In this document: piece by piece, positions 22,950 to 34,891 of the stretch
Position numbering within the stretch: the stretch's first letter is position 1
Layout of the letters: each line of letters opens with the position of its first letter
Assembly (NCBI GenBank): GCA_026120035.1
Contig: JALRME010000020.1
Location: forward strand, 620,001-684,000
DNA length: 64,000 nt
Source of the DNA: Coleophoma eucalyptorum
Lineage: Eukaryota; Ascomycota; Leotiomycetes; Helotiales; Dermateaceae
Reading direction: 5' to 3'
Notes under the pieces: generated by a model
Told to the model about the DNA's origin: nothing
Database searches by the model: none
The model's input: the letters and a program-made list of their open reading frames with translations, nothing else
Made by a program: the position numbers and the translations under genes

Positions 22950-24894
22950 ATGGGGATTAACTCGACATGTAATGCGACGCTGGATGATATGCTGAGTATG
23001 GGCTTCCTTGAGCACTGGGCGAACTCAATTAGCTAACTGGAGCAGTCGGGAGCTCGGAAGAAATCCTTGTCGGCAATTTGACATTTCACAACTTGGCAAT
23101 TCTGATATCAGCTGCCGCTTCCTTCATAGCTATTCTGGTTTCCTTCTATTTGATCTGGATGCATGCGCTCCATTACACGAAACCTTACGAACAAAGACAG
23201 TAGGTTTCTTCCGAGTCCCCCATCCCCGGGCAGCTCTAATTTATGCTTAGTATCATCCGTATCCTTCTTATGATCCCCGTATACGCCGCCGCATCCTTTC
23301 TCGAACTGTACTTTTACACGAATGAGATATATTTCTCCGTCATATCAGATTGCTATGAAGCATTCGCCATCGCTTCGTTCTTCGCGCTGCTCTGTCACTA
23401 TGTCGCACCGAATCTGCACGAACAGAAAGAATACTTCCGATCTATAACGCCCAAAGAATGGGTCTGGCCGGTAAACTGGGCAGCGAAATGTTGCGGGGGA
23501 GAAAAGGGGATTTGGAGGACGCCGAGAAGTGGTCTTACTTGGTTCAATATTATTTGGAGTGGTATCTACCAATATTGCTTCATCCGGGTTGCCATGACCA
23601 TCACCGCAGTAATCACTCAGTACTTTGGGAGATATTGCGAATCATCCAATTCTCCTGTTTTCGCGCACATTTGGGTTAGATCTGACCCTCCCTCTAGGGT
23701 TTTCTTAACTAACCGCAGTCGCAGATCCTTCTCATTGAGAGTATTGCCGTCACCATTGCCATGTATATGATTATCCAGTTTTACATTCAATTGCGAAAGG
23801 ACCTCGCCCCGCACAGCCCGTTTCTCAAAGTGGCCGCCATCAAGCTCATCATCTTTCTCTCCTTCTGGCAGTCTTTTGTGATCAGCTTCCTCACCTCATC
23901 CACACTGAATATCATCACACCTACTAAGTATATTGCCTACCCAGATATCCAGATCGGAATCCCCGCGCTTCTGCAATGCATTGAGATGGCATTGTTCTCA
24001 TTCCTACATATCTTCGCCTTTCCCTGGAAACCGTACGCCAGTGATGCCGTGCCTACCAAGTATCCTATGTCGCCTACATCTGGAACTCCTCCTCATCTGA
24101 GCGTGATCGGTCCAAAGCAAGGAGGATTTATGGGCCTTAAGGCCTTTGTGGATGCGTTGAACCCATGGGATATGGTGAAGGCTTTCGCTCGTGGAATGCG
24201 ATGGCTATTCGTAGGGGTAAAGAAACGAGAGCAGGATCCATCATACCAAAATCCAACATTCAGCTTAAATTCTGATAACGAGAATGATATGACCTTGCAG
24301 CCAACTGGAGGGAAGGAAGGCAAATATGCAGCGGAAGACTTGCCAATCGCAAATGAATTCCGCAGGAGCAAGTTTGGAATGCCAATGACGACTCCAGCAC
24401 GTGGGCGCAATGAAGAAGCGGCAGGCTTAATCACAAATGCCCAACCAAATCCTCTCAACAATGCATCCTCTGGGTACGTACCAGCACGGCAACGCTATGA
24501 TGCAGATGGTCAGGATATCGGCGATGGTATCCAAGATTCTCGGTATTATGGTCGCCCCTCAAATGGTAGTCCGGACCGATTCACCTCCATGAACCGGGAA
24601 CCAAATCAGCAGATTGGTATGGCAATGAGTGGAGAGCCAGAGCCATACCAGGCATACGTGTCACCGAACGCCTATGCGCAGCCCCCATCACAGATTTACT
24701 TAGAACAACTTAGACAGGAGAGACGACTACAACAGGATGCCTCTTCGCGACAATGGGCGCAAGCTCCACAACCTATAACACCGATAAGAGAAGATGACGA
24801 GTTTTCTGAATCGTCGGGAAACCCACATGTTCACAACGCATTGTGGGGAGATGGATCCAGACCACCAAGAAATATGAATCATGGTGCTTTTTGA
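22950..24894 (+). CDS. Organic solute transporter Ost-alpha / TMEM184 (DUF300) family membrane protein
   Basis: Four exons, 22950-22995, 23046-23199, 23251-23674 and 23719-24894, give 599 residues. The N-terminus MGINSTCNATLDDML is followed by about seven hydrophobic helices, including LAILISAAASFIAILVSFYL. Family landmarks are YEQRQ-type to IIRILLMIPVYAAASFLEL, then DCYEAFAIASFFAL and PVFAHIW. The C-terminal ~270 residues are cytosolic, hydrophilic and rich in Asn, Gln and Pro, as in fungal members. Relatives transport steroid conjugates or act at vacuole and endosome; substrate unknown here. The last intron has a GTTAGA donor and two in-frame acceptors six bases apart (23718 or 23724), so one isoform may lack Ser-Gln. 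Confidence 0.9.
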
Positions 24895-25620
24895 AAGGCT
24901 CGAGGAGCTGGATTTATGACTATCACTTATGACACGAAACAAAGAGACAGCGGACTCTACCATCCAACCAACAGTCAGCTTAAAAGAGGCTGATGAACAA
25001 GGCTGGATCCTAATGATGTAACATACTGGCACGGCAGCCATGGGGGAGTTTTCCATCAATATTTGGCTTGTTGGCGTTTTGTGGCGTAAAAGTTGCTCAA
25101 TATACCCTCTCTCCAATTGGGGCAGATCTAGGTGTTTGACGGTTGTCTCTAGATTCTCTGTAGATTGACTTCAGACCGCCTGGAATCTTAGATAGAGTGA
25201 AAGGAACATTGGATCAGCAATGATACCCTGATTTTAGCAGGAGGCTTTACCTGTACCATAGATCAATGGAAAATCAAATTACCTAATCATTGTTTTCTCA
25301 CATTGACTTTCTCAACTCATCCGACAACGACAAGCTTGCGCGGAGAAACCCTGGGCTCATTTCTTGCTGGGTATTGGTACTCTATTTGGTCTGTTGTCTA
25401 CTGAGCCGCCCCGTATATGTCTATCGAGTCTATCTATCTAGAGAACAATAACTAAAACCTAAACAAGACGCCGCCTCTAGCCATCTTGATAAACCCATCC
25501 TTCTACAAAGCCTATGGAGCTTGAAAATACCACTGCACATGAAACACTAAAAATGAAACCAAAATATCATGATTCGTAAACACAATTCTTCACACATTGA
25601 CACATTACCTTTCCTCGGGC
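24895..25620. other. Convergent intergenic region
   Basis: 3' flanks of two convergent genes. Nothing further is seen. Confidence 0.5.
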
Positions 25621-26861
25621 TTAAGAAGTCTTAGCACCTCCACAGTCCCTCATTACCCACGCCATCTCAATCTCTGGACACTTCTCCTCGGCATCCACCT
25701 CCCTGTATCGGAACGACGTTATGACATTACGGGCATGATTAGCCGTTACACTGCGATAACGATATCTCTGCCGGTAAAACTCCTCTCCACGCTCCCCAAA
25801 GTCCCTCTTGCTGCTCTCCCCACCGGGCAACGGGAAGGCTGGTGCGATGCTACCAACGTCAGGCATCTCATCGCTCGTCCCACTGGGCGGCTTCTCGAAC
25901 ACTGGGAAGCCCGGTATGCCCCACGCGCCGCCATTAGAAGGGTCGACGCTCAACGTGACGTGCGAGAGGCGAGGAAAGCTGGATAGATCCCGCCGTAGTG
26001 CCGCACCGCCTCGGGTTACCTCATCGTCCCCGTCATCAGCTTGCTCCGGGAACACGTCCAGTGGGTCCCAGTACTGCAGCCAGATGGTGTAGCTGAGAGC
26101 GATATGCCTCACCGCTTGCAGGTCGGCTAGTACTGAGGGGGTGTACGTGGTGAGTTTGTAGTCTGAGCCGTTTAGATGTCGTGGCGAAGGCGAGGCCTCA
26201 GCCAGCCATTCTCGCTAACGGGCTTCTCATCAGCATCACCCAAAAGCATATATAACGACATCAAGCAAGAAAGAAGGACGAACCTGCTCGACCGAGATAC
26301 CATACCACTGCCAGAAATTGCCCGTGCTCGGCGAGAACTCAGCTGGTTCAAACTCCGGCCCGAAGTAGAGGATATCGCCACCCGCCAGGTCAGCATAGAC
26401 GTTCGGGGTGCCAAACGACAACTTATACCGTCGCTTGGCCGCTGCGCGAGCCTCTCGACAAGTGCTCAACAGGGCTGGATTCGGCGCCGTGCTGCCTTTG
26501 GGGAAGTACAACATGTGCGCGTTGTTGCGCCGGCTGCCGAATCCCGTGCCTAGACTTAGCACTCTGGGTCCGGGCAGCGAGAGATCCCAGATGTAGTCGC
26601 GCATCTCCGGGGGGAGACGGGAGAACTTGGAGAATTCCTTCAGTCTCACATCTTGGGATTCTGGTATTTCGCTGGTTAGCACGGTGGTTTTGAATTTTTT
26701 GAGCGGGAACGGTTGCAAAAGTTGTCTGCGCGACTCTTGGCCTTACTGGTTTCTGCTGCCCCTGAAGGTTCCGGTTCTTGCCGGGGGCAACTGGGACTTT
26801 GTCCATCATTCACAGTCTGGACTGGCTCTTGTTTGGTGTTGCTTGTTCCAATACTCAGCAT
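25621..26861 (-). CDS. 2EXR-domain protein (fungal F-box-like family), 361 residues
   Basis: Minus-strand exons 26861-26747, 26660-26284 and 26214-25621. The ATG at 26861 opens MLSIGTSNTKQEPVQ. The first intron (GTAAGG...CAG with a GCTAAC branch) restores frame into FSKFSRLPPEMRDYIWDLSL, the 2EXR signature found in a very large fungal-specific family. The region continues with PGPRVLSLGTG and NPALLSTCREARAAAKRRY, both typical. The second intron leads to REWLAEASPSPRHLNG and the C-terminal half. Members are of unknown function, often thought of as F-box-like. The exact position of intron 1 is less certain than intron 2. Confidence 0.8.
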
Positions 26862-28417
26862 GGTAGGCACACGTTGCGATCAAGCAGCTTGTTGATTCTA
26901 CTTGTGGATGGAGTTGTGATGTCGTCGTTGTTTGATCTGAATCCTAGCCTACCTCTAAGTGCTTGCAATCGGCGATTCACGTGATATTTAAAACCGCTTG
27001 CTGTTGTCGCCCCTTAATATTGCACTATTTACACGTGACTGCATGAATCGCGTTGCAATGCCGGCGGTTTACGGCGATGAAGATAATAAGGAGCCAGCGA
27101 AAGGAATCAACAATATGTTTCAACAGATGATGCATATAACTGGCAACCCATAACGTTTAAATAATATACATCACGTGATCGAAAATCGGAACGAGGGATG
27201 GGATTAGATACTTATTCTTTGGACAATATCGAGTGTCTTGGATCCCCGAGAAGAATCATTATAAGTCATGGAAGAAGACGGGGAAGCAAGACAAGGACAT
27301 CCGAGTTTGTCTACCTATCTTACCTGCCTTTAAATTTCACATTGCACTCATCCCGTTTATGAATCTGGCCAGCTATGTCTTGGAAGTTGTCTCTCACAGC
27401 CAACGGCACAACAAAATATGTCTGATATTCTCCTATTTGTCTTTCAGGTACCTGTAAAGATTACTTAGACATCAATCAACAACATAGTACAAGTCCACTT
27501 TGAAGTTTCCCTGATGATGGCTCGCAGAGACTTGTCTGGTATATCTTTTCATACTTTTGCCTTTCTCATTACAGCTTTCTGGTCTCAAATCAATTCTATT
27601 ATCTAAGAGAAATGGGTTGACCCTCATGAACATAACTTATAGTGATATAAATAAGACACCGCCAGCTATAGTGCAAGCCATCTGCACTGCCGTTTGTGCA
27701 AGCTAAGCGTTTGGCTTTCTGCTGGCGATATTACTTTATTAGGACGAGATCAAAGTGGCAAAATGAAAAATCTCTATACACAGTTTGTCTCTAAATCCGG
27801 CTCAGTCATCAAACCCCAGTTCATAATCCTACCACGGGTTCGCCAATTCTCGGGGCGTAATTTCGATGCTCGCGGCCATGCTTGTGATGATGGCCTGAAA
27901 GCAATGGCAATTTCAGTCTTCAAGAAATCATCATTACTATGGAATCTCCCGCGGTCTTTAATTTGGACTCCATCAAGCGAAACTCTATCTACGACCGTAA
28001 GCGACGTTAACGGACGTGGTGGCTTTGGTTCCCCCTTAGTCGACGTCCCGAGAGTTCGATATGAGAATTTTCTGAGTAGAAGGTTCTTTCTTGTATACGA
28101 GAAATACCTTTCGTTAATGGCACAATCTTAGGATTGTGCAAGCCGCGTAATTTAGGCCGTCCATTTTGAAATATGCTGAATTTTGAGAATTTATTGACAA
28201 GAGCAATGGTTTACTTACAAAAACTCTTGCTATTGTGCCACCTTTCTCTCAGTCAACTCTTCCACATCTGGAAGAAGCATCTAGGCCTTCACAAACCATT
28301 CTACCTCCCACCCCCACCCCCCAGTCTCTTGTATTTTTATAAAATTCTTTCTGGATCTCGGCACCAAGTCTATGGTCAATCCCAATCCGCCGTCGCAGCA
28401 ACGCCCCTTCAACACAA
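26862..28417. other. Divergent intergenic region, 2EXR gene to amidoligase gene
   Basis: AT-rich, no convincing gene. A 145-codon open frame at 27694-28131 starts without ATG and shows no recognisable domain, so it is not called. The region should hold both promoters. Confidence 0.4.
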
Positions 28418-30000
28418 ATGGACAACAATACTCCAAATACCTCAGCCGGCCTCAACCAGAACCTGTCCACTGCAGGTGAGAAAATAGTCAACATTTCTAG
28501 ACCAATCGAATATTCATAGAAGATGTCTCAGAAAATTGGAACGAGGATCTTTCTTATGGAATTGAATTGGAGATAGTCTTCGCCTTCCACGAGTCGGAGC
28601 TTCGAAACATCTCCTCTCAGGTCCTTTCACCAGATATGGAAATTGCCAAAGACTTGTCTCTCTCGCTTCGACGAATAGCGACATTCACCATAGCCCGAGA
28701 CACACCACTCCATATTTACAACAGTTGGGGGAAGCGATCGAAGGACAATTCATTTGCTGTTCCACTCCCATACGAGACTGAACCTCAACAAATACTATGT
28801 GCAGAACTGAGTAATGCCGATTTGATGGCTCGGTTCGAAATTAAAGACACCATGACTTGGAGAGAAAAGGCTTGGCAGGACTATAAAAGATGGCTGAGCA
28901 CGAAAGACTACACAGTTTGTGGAGTGGGTTCCCACAAACTGCCTAAGTGGCTTCCCCATATCGTCGATTATAGTAAAAACGCGGAGAGGGGATACGAGGC
29001 CTGGGACTCGATTGGTCTAGAAGTCATCTCCCCAGTGATGCACACGCAGAACGCCAAGAGCCAGCAGGAAATCCAAGAAGTCATGCAAACTCTCCAGCAG
29101 CAGCAAGGAGGCACGAGAGCAATCATCACAAACCAATGTGGTTTCCATGTCCACGTCGAAGCCCCCAAGGATCCGAAAGTGCTGAAGACCCTCGCGCTCC
29201 TGGTTCTCGTCTACGAGGAAGAGATCTCGCGACTTCACCCACCCTGCCGACAACCCCACCACCAATGCGCAATAAGCAACCTCGAAAGCAACCGGCAGAT
29301 GCTGACAGCAAAACAACGCTCTGACAGCGAAACAACGCCAACGCTAGAAAGCGCGGACTGCTCAACCAAGGCAATCCGTGCACTCCTCGGCATCAAGGAT
29401 ATCATCCAGTACCTCGATGATTATGTGCCCGAAGACGAAGATATCGACTACAACCTCTCCAGGTTCATGAATGGCCCCGCGACAGGATTCGAGCCCCTTG
29501 GCGCGCGAGGCCGCCTGGTGAACTTCACAGCCATTGCTCGCCACCTCATGCCATCGGAAGCGGGGAGAGCACGAACGGTGGAATTCCGACAGGCTCGTGG
29601 CACGCTCGACTACGACGACATTGCACACTGGGTGGATTTTTGTACCGGCTTGGTGCAGCTGGCACACACTCTTGCTGCAGACGAGAGCAGGTTTTCTGCG
29701 CGGTTTGATGGCTGGGACGGCCTTTTCTCTGAGCCCGAAAAGGATAGTGGCATCGATGTCTTTCACTTAATGGCTGACATGGGCCTCGGTAAAGAGGCGA
29801 TCAGATACTGGGAGGATAGAGTCGACCGGCATGAAAACTGTGAGATTGGTGGACCCTTTGACAGGACAGACCTAGAAGTTGAGGCCGAGTCTTTAAAGAG
29901 AGATGGGGAGTGGGTTGGTGGAGCGGAAGAAGTATTAGATCTGAGTAGTAATTATGAGTGTGAAAGTGGCTGTGGCAATAGTGATAAATGCCTACCCTAA
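28418..30000 (+). CDS. Amidoligase-fold protein (Amidoligase_2-like), 512 residues
   Basis: Exon 1 28418-28475 (MDNNTPNTSAGLNQNLSTA) joins across a 44-nt intron (GTGAGA...TAG) to exon 2 28520-30000. The join places SYGIELEIVFAF at the N-terminus, the glycine-Glu-x-Glu strand that opens the amidoligase family. The fold is confirmed by AWDSIGLEVISPVM, CGFHVHVEAPKD and RTVEFRQARGTLD, which carry the metal- and nucleotide-binding Glu and His residues of the glutamine synthetase/GCS-like (COOH-NH2 ligase) superfamily. Such enzymes form amide bonds with ATP; substrate is unknown. The ending (CESGCGNSDKCLP) is Cys-rich. No partner genes from bacterial amidoligase operons are nearby. Confidence 0.82.
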
Positions 30001-30445
30001 AATAATTTTGCAGATGTATATACTATTTCCGTAGAACTTTGGAAGCTTTTCGGTGGTCAAGCATCTAAATTATAAGGCAAATATTCCAAAAAAGAATGAT
30101 TGAACACACTAATTGGTATTATTTAGGTGGCCCCAGTGAATTTCTCGAATCATAATCTCTTAGGCTTATTGCAGTCGGGGGGGGGGGAGCACAATCTTTT
30201 CTTTGCAGCCTATCCGTGTATAAACTAGTTCAAGGGACATCTCTGGATTATCAAGATGGGTTCCATGCAAAGAAATTATCATAATTTAAGCCTGCTAATA
30301 CTAAACTGCAATCTGGTCCATGTGCTCATCATCACTATTCCGGTATCGTCGTCAGTCATTGAATTTATGAATTAGGATTACCTTATCCATTGCGCATCAT
30401 TCCATTAAGTTCCGCCATTGAGCCTTCTGGATTCATCACAGAAAG
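30001..30445. other. Convergent intergenic region
   Basis: AT-rich 3' flanks with a homopolymer of G at about 30177-30187. Nothing coding. Confidence 0.5.
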
Positions 30446-31983
30446 CTATGCTTCCCCTTTCTCCAACTCTCTCTTCTTCCTCCAGTATCCACCACTGAGT
30501 AGGTATTTAAATCCTAGCCAGGGGCTGTTTATGGGACCTGCGGGGAAAAAACTAATAAGTAGAAACTCTTGCTTTCAGTGGCCTTCTACCCCTCCCCCGT
30601 TCAACCGAGAAGCCGAAACGCGAGAGAAGCCCGGGGAAAGTTGCAAAAGAGTACAAGGTACTTACTTTCAGGTCCTGTGTAGATGAAGAAATCATACAAG
30701 AATCCCCCGAAGAGACATCCGCAAAACGGTGCAACCATTGGAACCCAAAAATAATAATCCCCAGCGCTCCAAACTTCGCTTCCGTACCCTAACGCGTAAG
30801 ACATCAGCCGTGGCCCAAAGTCCCTTGCGAGATTAATTGCATAGCCCGTCTGCCATCTTCACGCAAGATAAAATATTAGCACGAGAGCCTAGTATTGCAA
30901 AGCTAGAAGAAATATTTTGGAAGACTTACCCAAAACAAGCGCCTAATCCAAAAATCAGGAATAACACTGCAAGAGGAAACAACTCTCCAGCACCACTCTT
31001 GCCCATGGCACCAGGATTCGAATCATCCTTCAACCCAAAGATAACAAACATTAAAATTGAACTCGCAACGAATTCGCTAAAGAATTGTCCTGCTTTTGTA
31101 AGGAATGCCTGCGGGTAAGTGCAGAAGATTCCGGCAGTGGCAGTTGGAGATGGCGGAACAGTCCGAATACCATGGCCCTCCACATGATTAATGGCATCTA
31201 AGTAAGTCGCGTATACAACTCCAGATGCGCAGAAGGCCCCGAGCACTTGAGCCAGAAAATAGACTGGAAATCGCCGCCAAGGTAATTTTCGGTAGAAGCA
31301 GAAACCGAACGTTATCGCAGGATTAAGGAAAGCACCGCTATCGCCAGCGACGTAAATACCGAGCATGACTCCAAGGCCCCATCTATCATAATTAAGTTAT
31401 CTCTTGAATCTGGACAGGAAAGTTTTGGTACATACCCCCAGTTGATGCTCTGGTAGCTGCCGAAACCATTCCCACCAGGTGCTGTTGTCTGGCCAGTGCT
31501 TAATAGCACCTGTGCAACGGAACCATCTCCGAATAAAATCATGACAAAAGTACCGAAGAATTCTGCAAAGGGCTCTCGCATTACCACTCGTACTGAACTC
31601 CAGGCTAAGTGATTATGTACTTCATGCCCTTCTAAAATTGGTGCTTCGGGCGACAATCCGATTTTCTTCCGGATTGTTGAGAGTGTTCTTGTAGGTTCCA
31701 AACGTTGCGAAGTGCTAGTAATATTTGTACCTTTTGTTGGTATGTGCATAAGATCCGCATATTCGATGTGCTCAGCATGGGGCCCAGTCGTGGTTCGTGT
31801 TGCAGGGCCAGAGCCGACGTCTTTCGACACTTTGTTCAGATGCTGCAAGTACGCTTCTTCAGAATTTTGGATCTTGTCAGTAGGGTCGGTCAGCCCTGGC
31901 CCTTGGCCTTCACTCGTTATGGTAAAGTCCTTGAACATCTCACTGGTTTCTGGCGAGTACTCTGTGCTCGAAGAAGTGGGCAT
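30446..31983 (-). CDS. Aquaglyceroporin (MIP family) with long N-terminal cytosolic domain
   Basis: Minus-strand exons 31983-31436, 31382-30930, 30856-30666 and 30537-30446 give 427 residues. An acidic/Thr-rich N-terminal tail of about 140 residues precedes the first helix (VMREPFAEFFGTFVMILFGD). The first pore motif is SGAFLNPAITFG (NPA). The second, assembled across an intron, is GYAINLARDFGPR, with NLA in place of NPA as in yeast Fps1 and many fungal aquaglyceroporins; the following Asp-Phe-Gly-Pro-Arg holds the selectivity Arg. The last exon supplies SPINSPWLGFKYLL, typical of fungal members. It is expected to pass glycerol and other small solutes at the plasma membrane. Confidence 0.92.
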
Positions 31984-32915
31984 ATTGCATATCGAATCAA
32001 ATTCAGACAAGGGGAGATCAGAAAAGCAGAAAGCAATCAAAATCAGAAATCTCTTTGCGATAGTTTTGAGATGGAAGTCAAAACAACAGAAGTTGAGACA
32101 AGCAGGTAGAGCCTTTATTTACGTGATGCTGATTGTAAAGATGAGGAGAAAGAGCGTCATATCCTTGGAACTTACTACAAACAACAAATCGCATACTCCG
32201 GATATATCTGGTCGGCGTCTGAAACAACGCCTCGTCCGGAGGGGAACCCTCCAATGCCTACTTCGAGATAGCGCAGGTAAGCCCTTGGGAGGCGTGATTA
32301 CTGACTGGCGCAATGCAGCCATTGGAAAAGGGTGTATCGGCAATTAGCAATGGCATGATGTGAATCTGGATATATTTGAAAGAAATCTCCGAGTTATGCC
32401 ACTTAGCTGAAACTTTCCATGCTATTGGGCTTCAAAGTTGTCAACTTGTCGCTATCTTGAAGGTAATCACTAAACATCGCCTGACTGACAGAAAAGCAAG
32501 ATAGCTGGAATGGGAAGAGCGGAATGATGGAGCCGACTTGGAGGAGTGATGAGAAATCCCGAAGCACAAACGGGTGTTGTCCCAAGACGGTGGCTGCGGG
32601 TGATGTGGTGGAGACGCGGGGAACCCCTTCCATGCATTAGCGTTACTTGTCCCATGGGGAAAGAAGATACGCATCATCCAGACGATCTGTATACGCTGAC
32701 CATCACGTGAATGGGGTAACGCCACGCTTGAACGAATGGAGGACTTCCTTGTCCTTGTTCTGCGAAACTTCGCCAAATTGTGTTCTGGTCAATCATTGTA
32801 ATTCAACGCGAGTATACGACGAACGACAGCTGATCTACCAGGGGTCTGGAGGCCCCCAGTCCCGCAGGACAGCCCTTCACTATAATACCCTCCGTCGTAT
32901 TTGTAAAAACATCTC
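31984..32915. other. Intergenic, aquaporin promoter and PPTase 3' flank
   Basis: No gene is supported; open frames here are short and mutually overlapping. Confidence 0.45.
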
Positions 32916-34055
32916 CTATTGCCTGGACTCGGCGAAGCTCAAGATGTCCCGATCCAACTCCAAGTGCTCCCAGACACCTAGAACGGCCCTTTCCTTGTCT
33001 ACTGTCTGGCCTGCCCTGATCGCACCTGAGATCATGTAATGGCTGCCGAATGCTACCAGATCCATTTCAACATCTCTTACCGGTCTGCCCTTGAAAAAGA
33101 TGTTGAATTTCGCTAGGGTCTCTCCAACAGCAAGAGACCCTGGATCTTCAAGCTCAGTTGAAGGAGCTGGGGGCTGAACATCTCGGAATTCCAAGTCCCT
33201 CAGCCATGGTGCAAGTAATGCCTCACCAGTCATCTTGACATATGATTCCCGCAAGCACCAAAATGCATAGAATCGCCGGAGCTTTGCATCGATGATAATG
33301 TTCGTGTCGATGGGATCAACTTTCTCCTGGATTCTATCTGGGGTGTAGTTGACCGGGATATTGATCTTTTGATTTCTCCATTGACATCTGGAGATCTGAT
33401 CCTTCGCGTATCCCCGCAAATTGTCGATCAGCACATCTTCATGCAAATGCACGGGATAAAGCTTCATTTCATTAAGCTCGTGCTCCGCAAACACATCTCC
33501 ATGCATATCCACCCACTCAAAGAAGCCCTCTTTTTCAATAAACCTGTAGTCGTGTGCGAGGCGCTCATTGGCACAGACCACATCTGTGCCTACTTCCACC
33601 TTGCCTTCAAAACCAATACTTGCGATCAAGGAGACGATTCCTGCTTGGTGACTGACGTTGAATTCAATATGCTTCTGCTCAGGGCAGTCTGTCGCAGGAA
33701 TGAAACAGGGCTTCTTGTTTTCATCTCGAGATATCTTGCTATCCTGCCAGCTGACATTGCAATACTTGGTGATAACCAGATGCTTCAATAAATGCGAGGC
33801 AAGACTCATCTTGGCATCTCGGAGATAGTAGAATTTCAAAACCGAAGCCTGCTCTGCGGGTGATAGCAGTGACATCGCTCTTGATGCCTAGCATAATGAG
33901 CACCACCATGATGTGATTTGTCGTGGTAGGGAGGTTCTTACCACACTTTTAAGTTCTTGTACCTCATCCTTTGAGCTAGCTTTCCCAGAAACCGGCCAGA
34001 GGGGCCTGGTGTCGAGGAGCCACTGAATGATCCTGGGTCCCGTATGTCCATCCAT
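32916..34055 (-). CDS. npgA: 4'-phosphopantetheinyl transferase (NpgA/Sfp type)
   Basis: Exons 34055-33942 and 33887-32916 join in phase 0 across a 54-nt intron (GTAAGA...TAG), giving 361 residues. It transfers phosphopantetheine from CoA to carrier domains of NRPS, PKS and alpha-aminoadipate reductase, so it is needed for lysine, siderophores and secondary metabolites. Family hallmarks are IIQWLLDTRPLWP at the N-terminus, DAKMSLASHLLKHLVI, HIEFNVSHQAGIVSL, the metal-binding VEVGTDVVC, and FYAFWCLRESYVKMTGEALL running on into APWLRDLEF. The last block is nearly identical to Aspergillus NpgA. An ATCAGATAA element lies 144 bp upstream of the ATG. Confidence 0.94.
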
Positions 34056-34891
34056 GCCGGCTATACCAATTAAGATGAGCGGGAGGAGCAGCAATCAATC
34101 AGTACGAGTCTTCAGATGACATTACTCGTAGTACAGAGTAGCGACAATATTGTTTTCGGCGCGCGTACGACGTCGCAGTGGGGCCGCGACGCCGGTGAAT
34201 CAGATAAGATAAGCGTTCTGCCGTCCACGACCGCCCTGAGCCTCGGCAGTGGCTCAGGTGTCTTGTTCGTAACGCTTCATGTTTCCCGCACCTTGACACC
34301 TCTTGATCAAAGCCCATCAATTGGCTTGCAAGCATAAAAGCCTTGGCAGCTTTAGGTTGCGCCCTGAGTCGCTGCATGAATCTCAAGCCTGCCATGCCCC
34401 AGCCTAGGCCTTCTCGCCCGCCATGTCTGCTCGATTCTGTGGGTCGCTGGCAGATCAATTGGCATATTAAGCTGTCCCCATGCCAAGCATCGCAGATTGC
34501 CAAGTCCAGCAGTGCAGAAAAGCCAAGTCTATAAAACCTGTTAATATGTCACATACAAAACCTTTGCGATTCTCAAGAAACGCCTATTCTTGGATTTCTT
34601 GCAAATGCTTTGGACTGGCCAACAAGGAGTATGAGAAGTATATAGTTAAACAGTCAAGAAGCTCGACCAGGGCTCCAAGGATCTTGGGCGATACTTGGTG
34701 TCTTGTTGGTGGCTTCAGCGTTCCTTTGCGAGTCAACACATTAACTTTGTTTCTGAGAAAGGTTCTTTAGATAAAGTCTACTCTCGCTGCCCATGAGTAT
34801 GCATCTTCATCCTCCACTTTCTGCAAGTTGTCTATAGCCGCATTCCCATCTCAGTCGCTCATAATTGGCACAGGCTCGCGCCCAAGGCATA
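34056..34891. promoter_or_regulatory. Divergent promoter region, PPTase / NmrA-like gene
   Basis: No gene is supported in the 836 bases between the two starts. It contains a GATA-type element at 34199-34207, described separately. Confidence 0.5.
34199..34212 (+). promoter_or_regulatory. ATCAGATAA siderophore-GATA element followed by GATAA
   Basis: 34199-34207 reads ATCAGATAA, a perfect match to ATCWGATAA, the consensus of the iron-responsive GATA repressors (SreA, Sre1, Urbs1, Fep1). It is followed at once by a second GATAAG. It lies 144 bp before the PPTase start. The match is direct; iron control is inference. Confidence 0.5.

Noticed and set aside
21859..22995. 378-codon plus-strand open frame
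   Set aside because: Low-complexity Pro/Ser/Arg composition, no domain, and it overlaps the true start and first exon of the Ost-alpha-like gene in another frame.
27694..28131. 145-codon frame between the 2EXR and amidoligase genes
   Set aside because: Begins with GTG rather than ATG, lacks domain similarity and lies in AT-rich intergenic sequence.
30175..30190. Run of consecutive G
   Set aside because: Single homopolymer in a 3' flank; length may be unreliable and no other structure is present.
31705..32347. 134- and 211-codon plus-strand frames over the aquaporin start
   Set aside because: Antisense to the aquaporin N-terminal exon and its promoter, without family similarity.
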